64,000 bases of DNA from Antennarius striatus (lineage: Eukaryota > Chordata > Actinopteri > Lophiiformes > Antennariidae), in assembly GCF_040054535.1 (NCBI RefSeq), contig NC_090791.1, positions 16,233,327 through 16,297,326 on the forward strand, in the 5' to 3' direction. Below, in pieces: positions 44,670-58,200 of this stretch. Both the position numbers and the translations under genes were made by a program. A model generated the notes under the pieces. The model was not told the origin of the DNA, ran no database searches, and was given only the letters and a program-made list of their open reading frames with translations. Each line of letters opens with the position of its first letter. Position 1 is the first letter of the stretch.

Positions 44670-45175
44670 GTGGTTGGGGACCGCTAATCTACAGGTAACG
44701 GGAGACAATGACACCTGAAGAGTGTTCCGGACATCTGGTCTACTCCGCAGTTTGGATTTCTTTACGGTCACTGCAGAAAACCCCGCTTCACAAAGACAGG
44801 ACGTTGGAAATGGAAGCGGAAGGCGAACTCAGATTATTCTGCTTTGACTTTAATCCAGAACACTAGCGCAGTTGTGGGCGCTTAATTTAGGAGTAACAGC
44901 TGGTAATCTGTGACCGAGGCCTGTCAAGAGGCACAGATGAATGCATATCTATGTGTCATTCCGCACAGACGCCCAGTACCTAATGTCCCGCAACCCAGTC
45001 CCGAGTCACGACATAGACGACTGAAAGAGAGAATCGGGTAATTTTTCAAAATAAAACTTCTTTCAGATTCCGAAATGAATAAAACGGAATCAATGTCCGT
45101 TATTTATTTTTTCTGTGCGGCCCCGTATCAAATGACCCACGGACCAGTACTGGTCTGTGGCCTGGGGGTTGGGGA
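44670..45175. repeat. Possible hAT-like non-autonomous element
   Basis: GTGGTTGGGGACCGCT at the left and CTGGGGGTTGGGGACCTTT at the right, with ACCCACGGACCAGTACTGGT. This text is typical of a common fish DNA-transposon repeat. The ends are not in clear inverted orientation. Confidence 0.35.
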
Positions 45176-46035
45176 CCTTTGATCTAGAGCATTACGCTCT
45201 CAACATACAGGCCTACTGGTGGTTCCTAGAATCTTCAAAAGTAGGACAGGGACTAGAGCCTTTAGCTATCAAGCTCCTCTGTTGTGCAACCACCTCCCTA
45301 CCTCAGTTCGGGAGGCAGACAGCCTCTCACTATTTAAGACTAGATTTTAAATTTCCTTTTATTTTTCAAAAATTTTACACTTAGGGTGGCTTAGGCTGTG
45401 AAGTTCTTGGTTTTACAGATGTACACTGCTGCAGCCTCAACATCAAGACGCACTGAGCTCCTCTCTCCTCCTCCTTCTCTCTGACTCTCTGTTACTCCTC
45501 CTCCTCTCTGACCTCTCTCTCCTAGTCTCACACCCTACTAACTCAACTTCTTCCCAGGAGTTTTTGTGCTTTACATCCTCACAAGTTTATCCGTCATCCG
45601 TCCATCGGCTGTGGAACTGCTCCTTTAATCCCACCAGTATCACCCCCCATGTATTGAAGACAACAACTCAGGAGTCGGTGAACACAGCCTGACTTTCCTG
45701 TCCCCACTTCAGCGCCTGCATCAAATTTCCTTAACCGCAAAGACATTGACTCTATCTGGCCTATCTGCCGCTCTCTCTCCCTGTCTCTCTCTTTCTCCTA
45801 CCCTGTACTTATCTTCATTGTATTTCTTTTCCACCCAACCGGTCAAGGCAGCTGGCAACCTTAAAGAGTCGAGGTCCTGCCCGCAGTTTCTTCCTCAGTG
45901 AGTGACTTTTTCCCCGCCACTGTCACTTACGCTTGCTCTGGAGGGTTCCATTGGGTTTTTCAGTCTGTTAAAACGCTTTGAAATGTCTCTTGCAATGATT
46001 AAGCGCTTAATAAATAAAACTTGATTGATTGATTG
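45176..46035 (+). mobile_element. L2-like LINE 3' fragment
   Basis: Translation of 45185-45345 gives LRSQHTGLLVVPRIFKSRTG, then TRAFSYQAPLL and VREADSLSLFKTR, the L2-type polymerase C-terminus. The 3' UTR ends AACGCTTTGAAATGTCTCTT, then AATAAATAAAACTTGATTGATTG. Confidence 0.75.
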
Positions 46036-48160
46036 ACATTAGGCTGAGGTAGGCTGGCGTTCAGCTCATCCCTTAAGGAGAGTCAAACCCAACACTTTAA
46101 AGATCACGGCCAGTGAACATTTGGGACTCTTCCTCAGAGGTTCGTTGATGCATCTGTTCAAGAGTTTAGCGCTGTATGCTCACCAACTTTTGAAACGTGT
46201 GAACTTATTCAGTAAACCTTTCACACTACAACTTGTCTCATCATTGAAGATATACCTCTCAATCAAGATCACAGCTCTTAAGAGGATTTTCACTCAGAGA
46301 AAAATTATGCCAGATAGACTGTCTGGTTTACATCGTGAGTCTGTGTAAATTTTGCTTGATTACTTACAGTTAGGCACCAGTTCAAAATAAATATAGTCAA
46401 GTGTTTTATACCGTGAAAAATCTAGAGTCCCAGGTTAAACTCCCAGGTGGGAGTTGGCGTTCCCTACCTTAACAGGTTAAGGATTGCAATCTTAAAAGAT
46501 TCTAGAGATACCCTGGGTCAAGTCAGCATACTGTCCCTAAAAGATGGCCATATTTAGAGTGAATGTTATTCCTGAAGGATCTCGATGGACTATAACCTGA
46601 GAGAAGTATAAGCACTATAGAAATAAGAGTGTAAAAGAGATTAATGGTATGACCCCTAAAGTCTAGAAAGAAGGTCAGAAAATGGTAGTTAGGTGCGGTC
46701 TGAGTGCAAACATGTCAGATAAAACTGGTTAAGGTGAAACAGGTAGAACCAGTAAACCAGTGATTCACAAAACGGCAGGGACCGAGTCAAAATTAGGTAC
46801 CTGGGATGAAGTGTTATATAAGCTTGCCAAAATTAAAATCAACCAAACTCCAGGAAAAACTATTGGAAAATTAAACAAATGATCTGTAAACCTTATTGAA
46901 GAAGGTCTGATGAGATCATTTTCCGATCCCAGACCAACGAGCTCCCAAATGACAAACCCAATAAAAATAAAAGAACAAAAACATGAGGCATTTAAAACGA
47001 GTCTTAAGACACATTTTTTTTAAAAACAGTCAACAGAAACATATTGGAAAAAATGAAAGACGATTTGAAATTCACTTGGGGTGTGGTCCAAGAATGTAAT
47101 TCTTTGAGATTGTGTAGTAAAGAGCAAAACGCACCCTTATCTCCTGTGCATGACATTGTGACATGGCGAGGGAAGGGCCCTCCTGGAACAGACAGAGCCA
47201 ATGGAGAAGGACAATAGTTCTAAAGATAAGGATGAGATTTATTTTGAAAACAAGGGTAATATTCCGTTCAGGAACATGCCAACTCAAAGATTTATTTTCA
47301 ACAACAAGCACAAAATAAGCCATCGACCACAAATCTTGCCACATTTCCAGTAATCAGAAGCCCTTTGGCATATAACAGATGGAGTGTTAACAATTGAATA
47401 AGACAGAGAAACAGCTGATGCGCATCAAAATCTACTTGAATTGCTGACAATAGTTTTGCCAAAAATCTGGTGGAAGTAATTTTTTTTTAAAAACTCACAA
47501 TGAACATAATAATTCATCACTTCTTTAAAAGTTAAAGCATAATACCCTAGCTGTGCAGCAGCAGGATAAGTCACAATTATTTTTTTCTCTCCTGGTCAAT
47601 GGCTCTTTTTCAATCTGCTACTTGCCATCAATCACACACACACACATCCCTTCAGAGTTGAGAGTAAAAAATTAACTTATGCCAGGAAGTTGATGGTGTG
47701 ACTGTTGTACATTGTATTAATAAGCATTGGGCCCATCTTTGGAATACCGAGTTAATGAGTCATGGTTCTTGAACAATACTATTTAAATATTTTAATTTTT
47801 TTAAAAATTGAAAGCATAGCACAGCATAATGATGGCAAAGCCAAGTAAATATTTGTTTTTTGATTTAAGGTTATTTATTTTACAATTACAAAGCTACAGT
47901 GACCAGCAGACAGTGTAGTGGATTTGTATTAAATGAATACAAGCAACTGATTTGCACATCACATTAAATTAGTGTCACTTTATTGATGCATCCTAAACTA
48001 AATAATTATTAGTTTGAAATTTGTCTATTTTAAGTTATTTAAGGTTAAAAAAAAACTGCTGGGACAAAGCCATTGCTTTTGCGTTCCAGACAATAACAAG
48101 GGGACATTAAGAAACTAGGAATCACACTGTAAGTTCAAGAAGCTTTACATCTCCTACAAC
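46036..48160. other. No gene recognised
   Basis: Mostly AT-rich sequence with short frames only. No splice-bounded conserved peptide is visible on either strand. The frames at 46121, 47004 and 47072 show no family motif. Confidence 0.5.
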
Positions 48161-48279
48161 TCCATGATGTTTCTCACATACCTGTTAGGTTACTCTTTTC
48201 TGACGACACATCTGTCCAGCAGGCAATATATTCTCTGTAATACAGGGATTGGACCCCAGCTGATAAGCGCTATGAATTC

Positions 48280-48575
48280 ACTTTATTCATTTTCTATACC
48301 CAATACATCCGCTGTCTTGGGGTGCTGGAGCCTATCCCAGACGACTGGGGGCGTGAGGTAGGGGACACCCTGGATGCAACGCCAGTGCACCACAGATCCT
48401 AATAGAGACAAACACGCACGCACACCTACAGGCAATTTGAAAGCAGCCTATTCGCCTGAAGAGAAGAACCCACGCAGACACAGGGACATGCAAACTTCAC
48501 ACAGAGTAGGTCTCTAACCGGGAACCACCTTGCTGAGCGGTGACAGCGCTACCCTCTGCGTCACCGTTCCTCTTC
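48280..48575. repeat. Dispersed fish repeat
   Basis: CTTGGGGTGCTGGAGCCTAT, GCAACGCCAGTGCACCACAG and CAATTTGAAAGCAGCCTATTCGCCTGAAGAG match the repeat at 12165-12510. Confidence 0.65.
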
Positions 48576-49279
48576 CAAATTAGCTTGTGGGAACAGCAGT
48601 ATGTCTTTGGTCCGACACTTGAGTAGGTTATCTCGGTGTACTCAGCATGATAATACAAACATAATACAAACAGCTGGAGGACAATTATTCATTCTGATCT
48701 TCATTCTCATTCTTTTAATGCTAGTAATGCTGATTTGAGTCTGTATTGGCCGTCATTGCATTATTATTACCCGTTAATTTGTCCATTAATTTGTGTTTGT
48801 GTGTGTCTGAGATTAATATATTTCATAAAAGAGTAAGTATCGGGTGAGGCAAACTCAATGTTGTGGGTGTGACGGAGATGTACACAGTTTCAAGTTTCAG
48901 CTGTCACCACCGGTTGAACTTGGGGTCTTTGACATCCATAGAGTTAGATAAAAAACCAAGAGAGTAAGCTAATGAAAAGCTAGTTTCAAATGTGAAACTC
49001 TGGAGTTTACTTATGTCAATGTAGTATTCCTTTTTTGATTCTATTATAAGATTTTAATTGTGCACGCAAATCTGTTTGTGTAAGAGATTAATTTTTCAAA
49101 CAAACAATCATCCTTTTGTCAGTGACATTTGTTGTCAGTAACAGTAATGGAATCATCACCCCCCCTATTTACTTGGGTTAGACCATCAAGAGTTGCAATA
49201 AACAATGGATGAAAATATTTCAGATCTCATGTTGTTATAGTTACTTGAGGTTATGGAAATGTAATTATACATAAACTAG

Positions 49280-49617
49280 ACAACGTGGGCGGCATACTGA
49301 CACAGTGGGTAGCTCTGTCACCTCACTAGAAGGTTCCAGGTTTCGAATCCTTTCTGTGAGTTTATCTGCCTGCATGGGTTCTATCCAGGTTCTCCGGCTT
49401 CCTCTCACCTCCAATACATGCAGCTTAGGTAAATTGATCACTCTAAATTGCCTGTAGGTGTGGGTGTGTGTGCGTGAGTGGTTGTCTGTCTTTCATGTGG
49501 CCTCGCAGTGCGCTAGCGTTGTGCTCGGAGTGTCCCCCACCTCTCACCCTTCAGTCAATCGGATGACCTCCATCAACCCTGTGACGGAATCAGCGTTCAA
49601 GAAGATGAATGAATGAC
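49280..49617 (+). repeat. Dispersed fish repeat with B-box-like motif
   Basis: CGTGGGCGGCATACTGACAC then GGTTTCGAATCC, and a GGTAAATTGATCACTCTAAA stretch. It ends in GAATGAATGAC. Same family as 28390 and 41220. Confidence 0.65.
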
Positions 49618-49893
49618 ATCACACAGCCACTAACATTAGTCCAAAAAAAGAGTAGAAAACAAACCCATAGAAACAATCGCATCCATTGCAGTACAGATGT
49701 TCGGATTCTTACTGGTTTTTGCTTTGTTTCTTCTGCGTCTTCATCCGTACTCTCCACAGTAATATCTGTCTCTTTTTCTTCCTTAACTTTTTTGATTGTT
49801 TTTATTCAAGAAAGCACACGTCACTTGTTCTTTCTCCAAAAAAATCAAAAGGTTTTTATTGTAAATATTTGAACCATGTGTCCCTGACAAAAA

Positions 49894-50079
49894 ATGTGTG
49901 TCAAAGACGCAAGGATGCACGCAAATGAGAACTCTGAACCTCATCCCAATCCTCAGCTTGATCCCAATTCCGAACCTGAACCTGAACCTGAAACTGTCCC
50001 AGTGCCTGAGCTTGTCCTGGAACCCAATCCTGATGAAGTGTCTCCATCTGTTGGAGAGTCTATGTTGTTACACCACTAA
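49894..50079 (+). CDS. Short acidic Glu-Pro-repeat open frame, doubtful
   Basis: 61 codons with ENSEPHPNPQLDPNSEPEPE followed by PETVPVPELVLEPNPDEVSP. It could be a tail exon of an unseen plus-strand gene or simply a decayed CCTGAA tandem repeat (49971-49996). No convincing acceptor or neighbouring exon was found. Confidence 0.15.
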   Translation: MCVKDARMHANENSEPHPNPQLDPNSEPEPEPETVPVPELVLEPNPDEVSPSVGESMLLHH

Positions 50080-50356
50080 CTTTGATCAGTGGTGGTTCTT
50101 TTAATTAATCCGAAGGAAGAGGCTGAGAGTTTTGAATAGTCAAGCAATTATGCAAATATATCTATACTGCAATAAAAACCTCAGAAAAACATACTGCAAA
50201 CAAAGAGTTCTCTTAAACTCAAATATTAAAGCTGTATGAATCAATTATTTCTATGTTAATGAAACTAGTTACTCAAAAATATACGAGAAATTGTGACCAA
50301 GACTGACGAAAGTGGTGACAGAAAAAAGTCTGTAGAGACATGGATGTCTGTAATGT

Positions 50357-50671
50357 TCACCCCAAGAAGATAACACGGAGCAGCATCATGATTCCTATAC
50401 TCGACAAAGCAGCTGTCTGGCCTGGAGCGCTGGACTTGAGGGCCCCTCTGTTGTCCTGGAAGGGTAGAGGACAGGAGCTGCCAGAGCCATACTTCTCCCC
50501 CAGTGCAGACACCCCCTCCCTTGCCAGCATGACACCAGAAAAGGTGATAGTTGTGGAGGCAGAGCTCGCCCAGGCACATCCTCCAACCCTCTGCCTTACC
50601 CACACGAGGTCACCTTTCTTCAGTTCCTGCATCAGGTAACAGGTGTTGACAGATGTTCCACCACTAGAAAC
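50357..50671 (-). CDS. C1q gene exon 5 (second half of C1q domain and tail)
   Basis: VSSGGTSVNTCYLMQELKKG, then DLVWVRQRVGGCAWASS and the tail ending SSIGIMMLLRVIFLG before TGA. Acceptor GTGCCCCAG. Confidence 0.88.
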   Translation of the reverse strand, partial: VSSGGTSVNTCYLMQELKKGDLVWVRQRVGGCAWASSASTTITFSGVMLAREGVSALGEKYGSGSSCPLPFQDNRGALKSSAPGQTAALSSIGIMMLLRVIFLG

Positions 50672-52124
50672 CTGGGGCACAGGAATGGGGGGGGGGGGGC
50701 ATTTTAGAAACAAAGTGATTCTGATTCAATGACGCTGGCAAACAAGAGCTCACTGGTAAATTATGATGTTAATAAATCTTTCATACTTTGACCTGAGAGA
50801 TAGTATCTGTTGGAGATACACTTCCAGTTTTGCATGGAAGGGATCCCGCAATTAGTACTTGGTGGTTTTGTTTGCTTATTTATTTGTTCTGTTTCTGTGT
50901 TCAGTAAATTGTGCTGTATATTAGTTTGGATATTAAGGTGCAAGTTAAGACATGAGCACTGTAAAATTAGATAAAACAATCCAGGTTGATGTTTGGATGT
51001 GCGTTACAAACACAGCTATCTTATAAGCTTATCTCATAAGCTGACGGAAACTGCTCAGAGTTTCAGAAAAACCTCGTGTCACTTTCACTTTTAGTGCTGC
51101 TATTTTCTCAATGTAAAGTGTTACTTCACCATCTTGTTGTGCTACCAGTCTCCCTCTGGCAACAATCTTAATAATGCCCCATATGCCAGGATATTAATAT
51201 TTAATGTAAAATATTTAGCTTTCAAACTATATATTTATTTGATAACATTCACAGCTTGTCTTGTTAGGGTACTTTGTAGGTTGATCATGTAGACAAGAGA
51301 GATGAAGATTAGTCTAGTTATTAGATCACTGTGTTGTAGAGGATCCCCTCTTTTCTATGATCGTGACGACGACATGAAGTAGATTTTTAGAGTTTTCTGA
51401 TTATTTATTAATTAGCCGAATGTTTCTTTAATACCAGTGCAATATTTATGGTTTGGTCTTGATTACCTGGCCGTGGCAGGACAACCTCCTGCTCCCTTTG
51501 ACCATGATATCCCACATATTATTGTGTTCTCCGCGACAGAGCTGGGCAGCATACACAAACTGGTAGATTCCAGCGACCGGGGCAGTAAAGATACCAGTGT
51601 CATTGTTGTAAGCAGAGCCCTGATTCACCAACACCTGGTTGAAGATGATTGGGTTGAACTCAATATCTCTAAGAGAACCTTGGTGGGCAGCAAAAAACAT
51701 AACAGCGCCCCCTGGGACACAGAATTGTCTCAGTCAAATGAAAAAAGATTCCACTTTCATGTCATGTCATATCAAATTTACTAACAATTGTAATGTCAAT
51801 TTTGAACAGTGACAGTACATCAAAATTAACACACATAACCTACCTTGCTGTGTGTCTCCTGTCTGATGGGGTGTCTGTTGAGCGTTAAAATGGAGTTAGT
51901 TTAATGAGTCAGTCAAAAGGAGCTGAGTTAAAGGTCAGATCACTCACCACTGGTGCTGGTCCTGCAACAACCAAGCAGGTCACACATGAGATCGTCACAA
52001 TACCAACAGCAAAAAGTATCTGTAACATAAAGGAACCAAACATTTTGTTGTCACAGCCTCGAAAGGTCTATCAGATCCTTACAAGCAGAATGAGACAGTA
52101 AATTACCTTGATGGAGTTCATCAT
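50357..52124 (-). CDS. Secreted C1q-domain protein (five coding exons)
   Basis: Minus-strand exons 52107-52124, 51948-52019, 51844-51874, 51467-51711 and 50357-50671. All introns are GT-AG and phase is consistent, giving 226 residues. The start MMNSIKILFAVGIVTISCVT is a signal peptide spanning the first junction. A short linker (TPHQTGDTQQ) takes the place of a collagen stem. The C1q jelly-roll shows FNQVLVNQGSAYNNDTGIFT, APVAGIYQFVY, CYLMQELKKGDLVWVRQ and TFSGVML. It has one sequon (NDT). Beyond the usual C1q end there is a roughly 50-residue extension ending in a hydrophobic stretch. C1q proteins form trimers and act in innate immunity or as synaptic or hormone-like ligands; which applies here is unknown. 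Confidence 0.85.
51467..51711 (-). CDS. C1q gene exon 4 (first half of C1q domain)
   Basis: GGAVMFFAAHQGSLRDIEFN, then PIIFNQVLVNQGSAYNNDTG and a WDIMVKG segment. Acceptor TGTCCCAG, donor GTAATC. Confidence 0.88.
51844..51874 (-). CDS. C1q gene exon 3 (31-bp microexon)
   Basis: Encodes TPHQTGDTQQ plus one base. Acceptor GCTCAACAG, donor GTAGGT. Its length is exactly what the flanking phases need. Confidence 0.65.
51948..52019 (-). CDS. C1q gene exon 2 (signal peptide)
   Basis: 24 codons, ILFAVGIVTISCVTCLVVAG then PAPV; acceptor TATGTTACAG, donor GTGAGT. Confidence 0.75.
52107..52124 (-). CDS. C1q gene exon 1 (start codon exon)
   Basis: Encodes MMNSIK, donor GTAATT. It would be missed by ORF scanning. 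The next exon continues the signal peptide in phase 0. A TATA-like CCATTAAAAG lies about 40 bases upstream. Confidence 0.7.
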
Positions 52125-52206
52125 TCCTGCTGATAGCTGTACAGTATCTGCCACACTTTTAATGGTGTCTTTGTGGTCAGCAGGCAAAGTCCAGCCTCTG
52201 TTTGAC

Positions 52207-52207
<1 letters not shown>

Positions 52208-52286
<79 letters not shown>

Positions 52287-52293
52287 GCACACG
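52208..52293. repeat. (CA)n microsatellite
   Basis: Lies directly upstream of the C1q gene. Confidence 0.97.
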
Positions 52294-52299
52294 ACCAAC

Positions 52300-55120
52300 A
52301 TAAACCAATATGAATAATCAGAATGCTTATTTTTGGCATGTCACGAAATGAAATGCTGATGGGAAATATGTTCAATGAAATGACTTTGATCTGTAGACCA
52401 TGATTGTTTTGAGGCAATTGATGTAATTAGCCATCCTACATATGAAGTATGGGTGAAGGCTGACATCAATGTATTTAAAATTAACTCATGGATTAACTTC
52501 AAATGATTATCAGCGTCCATTGTGTTTTTAGGTGCCAATCTATCTGGAACCTGTGAAATTATAAATAAAAAAAGTATACTGTATGGGGCATTCAAAAATG
52601 TAATACAGAATGTGATATAATGTTGGGACATGTTGGCAAATTGGTGTATTGACACTGATATCGTTTTTCTTTGTTCGCATTGGGAACATACAGTCCACTC
52701 GTAACGCCCAAGTCCAACTTCCCGGAGCTGTCAGTGTCTTCCACAGGAGCCAGCATGTCAACAGATCAATCGCCTGACGGTAATCAGTGTGTTTGTGCCA
52801 TTCTGATGTCATAGTCAGGAGGAAAGTTCACTTTACAAAACAGACAGATGAACACAGAAAGATGTAAATAAAGTCATGACTCCAAAGATCATTAGACGGA
52901 GCAGAAAAAAGTCATTATAGGAGACATGACATGAGGAGACATTGCCACCATGAAGAGGCTCCAACCAATGTCCAGTAGGTAGACGAGAACAATTTGAGGA
53001 GGTCTCAGATATGGAAGACTCCCTTAGATCTCATATCAACCAGTGCATTCCCCAACTCTTCATTAAGATCTGAGATGAAGATTGAGGGAGTTGACAGCTA
53101 CTTTGACACTTTCACATTCAGAGATGTACAGTAATAATTGTTGTTACAGTCCTAATCAGAAACACAGTGAAACAGGGCCAACAATGACCTTTAAACCATG
53201 ATGATGCCTTTATTGTCATAGACTGATCAACAAACATAGCAAGTTTGATCATTTAGCCTTGATCAGGTAGTAAAACAGACCTGATGTAATAATAACCTTA
53301 CATACAAACAGAGATTGGTGATATACTGTAGATGATGGAGGTGTCTGGAGGGTGTTTGGACCCTGGTAAATGTGAAAATTCAGCGATTTTGAGTAAAAAT
53401 ACCTAAAAATTTGTTATGTTAAATGAAAAATGAGTTTATAATACATATCGCTGGATAAATATTAGCATTTAATTTAGTTATTCCATTTTCCATTGTTTTC
53501 TTTCATGATGACAGGCCATCATGTTGGCATGTCACTGTTGGCTACTCACAACTCCCCTTGATCATTCCTCACATTGCTTCTTCCATTTTTTCACAACAAT
53601 GCCGTCTCATCTCACTGCAGTCCGCTAACTACGTTACTTCACAACTCTTTTGATTCCTCATGTTTCTTTGAATGTTTGTTCCCATTTATGTTCAGCTGAA
53701 CTAGACCGCATTTGTACTCCACATGCTGATCTCTCTGATTTCACCTTGTACTCTGTATCACATGATTTATAAGCATAGTGATATGAAGGAGGGTGATCAG
53801 GTATCTAGATTTGAGCATTAAAGTTTTCTTCAGACTGCATTTACTCATGAAATAAAGATGGTTCACATTTCCTAGATCTTATCTCTGAGTTGTCTCGAAT
53901 ATTATTTAAAACTCTGTGGATGTAAATTTTTCTCTTTGTGTATTTTGATGACTCCCCCTTGAACTGCCACATTATTGTGATGGGTGTTTGGGTGACTGGT
54001 GAATTATCCTCGGAGCTATGTTGTCAGGGCTTTATGAAGGAGTCTTACCAAGTCATGCTATTAAGTCTTATCACTGAGTGACCTCATGCTCCTGAAACTC
54101 ACATACTGTACATCAATGTGTGTTTTAGAATTTAGATTGTGTTCAAATGAAAACCTTTAATGTGATTTAGTGGTCCTACTATGACTACAGTCATGGAAAA
54201 AAATGTTTAGCTCATATTATCTTCATTATAAGGAAATTAATATAAAAATATAAAATACATACTTACTTTCCATAAATATGTATAAGACCTACTACATATA
54301 CTATTTAGGCCCATCAGTTCCACCAAGAACAAGAATTTGGCAACAATGGTGTGGAAAAGCTACCTTGTAGAGGCAGAAACCCAAGACTAATGGTGGCAGG
54401 TCATCTGCTAAGAACAGTTTGGGAGATTTATGGTTAGGGGGAGAAACAATTAACACATGTACATATATTTCATTTTAATATCTCTCTAAACTATAATACA
54501 TTTCTGAATCCACCTTTAAACTAGAATTAAAGTCTATAAAACACCTTAACAATCCTTCTATAACATTCCATAACATATTAACATATTTACAGTCTATTTA
54601 CATCTCGTGATTTCACCTGGGTGAGGTCAAAGATTGTAAAAAAGACTTCACTGAAATGTTATCCAGTAAATTTACAATTTCTTGCAAAAGTCCAAGGAAA
54701 AGACTGCAGGAAGTTGGAACTTGACCACTGATCAAACAAAACAGTCTGTGATTGAAGTTCACATCAGGTCATTACTCTGTTAAACTAACTGGGATGAGTC
54801 CAATATAACATATAACATATAACAAAATGAATAGAAACTAGGGATCACTTTAATTCCCCTCTTTCTTCTGATTAGTGAAGACTTGGCGCCTACTTTGCCA
54901 GCAAAGTAAGAGGTTCAGACATATCCTGTGTTATACAGATCTGTAAGACAGCAGCACAGTGTATGTCGTCTTTTACTTTTTAGGTTTGAAAACAATTCTG
55001 TTTGACCTTATTACTGATACAAATATATCATATATCATACAAAATGACATGCTGTCCCAAGCAAACAACTACAGTCCCAAAACAAAAACAAAAAAATCGT
55101 ATACTTGTTCTTATAATACT
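52300..55120. other. No gene recognised
   Basis: AT-rich sequence with short, motif-free frames on both strands. I see no splice-bounded conserved peptide and no clear transposon coding remnant. Confidence 0.5.
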
Positions 55121-55128
55121 TCTTACAA

Positions 55129-55261
<133 letters not shown>

Positions 55262-55264
55262 CAG

Positions 55265-58200
55265 ACTCAGTTCTTCTAACTCCACTGTTTATTGTTCCTC
55301 ATTAACGTAAAGGGATGTGGTATATTAATAACCTATGTATAGATACTGGAGGGATTTCGTTCTGAGGTTGAATTTACTCTTTATTCTAGCCTAAGCTAAT
55401 CACCTACTTTTCCACAGACATTAACATTTTTAATCTACTTATCTATCAACCAGTCAAGTAAATCTCCTCTAATCCCCGAAGCTTCGTTGTATTTGGGCTA
55501 GCTTTAAAACCTGTTACCCAAATGAGAGGTCAGATTGACGAGAACTTTCTTTCTCTTCAGCTTTCAATTGCGCAAGCTGAATGACTTTGGGGTCACTGTA
55601 TTAAATGCTTTTATACAGTTGACTTTTTTAATGCTACCTTAGGTTAGCCCTGTTTAGATGTTAAAATCCATTCAGTCCTTACTACTTGCTACAGAGACTG
55701 CTCTAAAACATGCTAATGTTGGTGTACTTGTGGGGTTTGAGGTGGATGGATGTAGTTGGCCTCCTCCAAAAGAGGAGATGCATGACTCCTCCTTGTCCAT
55801 GGACTGTTCTTAGCTAGGAGGCTAACATTTACCACCAGATGTAGTCACACTTTGTAGGAACTTGATTTTTTTGTCATATAGAAGGACCTTTTTTCTTTTT
55901 GGCGCATTTTAAACACTCATCCATTCCGTTGTAACTGTTCATTCCAGACAGAGTTGGGGTTAGGGAAACAGGAGCTGAGGGTCACATAGAGGTAAGTCAC
56001 TGAATACTGTCCTATGGCTTATCCAGATGGTCATCATCCATAATATTATCCACGTGGTGGATAAGTCACAAGTTCATCACAACGCCACACAGAGGCAGTT
56101 TAGATTCACTATTTCGATAGTACTTCATGCTTTCGGTGATGTGAAGAAGCTGGAGAACCCAGAGAGAACCGAAGCAGACACAGAACACGTAAGCTCCACA
56201 CATTAAGGCCCAGGTTCCGATTTGAACCCAGAACCTTGTGGATGACAGCGTTAATGACACTCCACCATGTTGCCTTGACTAAAAAGGAATCCACACCAGG
56301 AAAAAAGTGTAAAAAATTAACTTTTTTTTTTTTTACTTTAAATTGAGTGAAATTAACTTGCACATAAATCCAATGGATCCAATGTTTTTCATCAGATTTC
56401 AGTGTTGCTAAATATGAATGTTTCTGTATGATTGGCTTGTTAGAGGATATGGCTGCACAGTAAATAATTATTAAATAAAGAAAAAAAATTAAATTGACAT
56501 TTTTTGCTTTGCTGAACTGGAACAGCTGCGGTGAAATCGTGGTTATTGTCATTTGTTCACCTTTTTTGTGTTGTTAGGTGTTGTGCTGTGTCCTCAATCA
56601 TTAACGGTAATTTGTTATTATGGCTTGCGTTTTGAGTTATTTTTCTTTATGTCTCTTATCCCTTTCTTGAAGTTTGTGTTGTGAGTCCACCTCTGAAAAA
56701 TGTTCAAAAGTACATTTTACAATTACATTGAAAATGACAAGTAGTATTTCCTAAAACATCTGGTAAAAATGATCCAGATTAAGACACTTAACTCTTACAG
56801 CGGGTGAGAGTCATTTTGTCTTCACCATGACATTCTTCTAGCTGTTGTTGGTCAATAAATATCTGTCTGCTTGGTAAAACCATGTCTTCTATTCCTACAT
56901 GTTATAGAAAAAAGACACAGGGATGTGACTATCAATTTGTTTCTTTGACAAATCCATGCTAATGAATGTGAAGTGACAAAATGTGATGTAGTCTAGATGC
57001 TTAGGGATTAATGAAAGGATTACAATGACTGGTGTGTGATTGATCACTGTTTTCAATCATCGACATCTGGCCTAGCGCCTCAACAGGACAGCGACACTCT
57101 TTCAATCAGTCCAGCGCTAATCCTGTGTGGTGTAGAGAGACATGCTTTCTGATGGTCTGTCTGACTGAAAACCACAAGCAGGTCGTCGTAGTGCCAGTCA
57201 CATGATTATCTGAAGCCTGAAAATACAATTCTGTTCCACTTAATTCACTTACCAGCCTTATAATTAAAGCATCATTGTTGATGGTACTAGTAGTGTTTTT
57301 AAAAGTCTATCACTAGTCCTGTTATTGAAAGAAATACAGTTTAACCATGTTTTCCATCCCAATAATTTTCATATAGTTCCCTGAAGTGTTGCAAGTATCT
57401 GTAGGAAATAGGGTTTCAGATATCTGATTTGCAGACACAATACATAATAAATATCTATTATGTACAGTAATATATATCAGTTTGTTGGACGAGAGTAGAT
57501 TAGTGGTGGGAAATGACAAATGTATGTCAACAGTATCCAATGTGGAAATATACTCCCTCTTTTTGAACCATGAAGAGTCAAAATGTTTATGACCCTGGGG
57601 TCAAATGAAGATTTAATCACCCGACCATGTCAGTAGGGTTATGGAGACTTTGTTAGAAAAAAAAGATCTGTTATGAAATATGTTTATTCATGATAGACAT
57701 CACATTCCGAAATTCATCTGCTTCTGCTTGTTTGATTTTTATTTTATTTACTTATTTATTTTTAATGTTTCTCTCTTGAAAGCAGCCCAACCTCACAGAA
57801 CTACAAAACTGACCAGCCCTATTCTAAGGAAGGAAAAACAGCCTGCAGAGTGTATAATAAGTAAGTAACAAATGAAAAGACTGTGACTGTGGTCACTGTT
57901 CATTTCCTGTTCCCTACTGTTCCTACACAAATGCATTTTAATGGTTCGCCACTCTTTACTTCCAGATGTCCGCTGGTTTCTTTTCATTGCTTCTGGTCTT
58001 CAAGAGAAACAATCTGACGTACAAATGAACATGGCCTGATTTTAACTCGAAGTTCTGTTGTTTTCTGATCACAACTTGTTGATTGTATGTTTGTAGTACC
58101 AAATAATGTACTGTCTTCACTTCAATACCTTTTAGATTATTAAATCACCTCTATTTGTTTTGTTTTTCTCTCACTCTGTCTCAGTAGAAATATGAAAATG

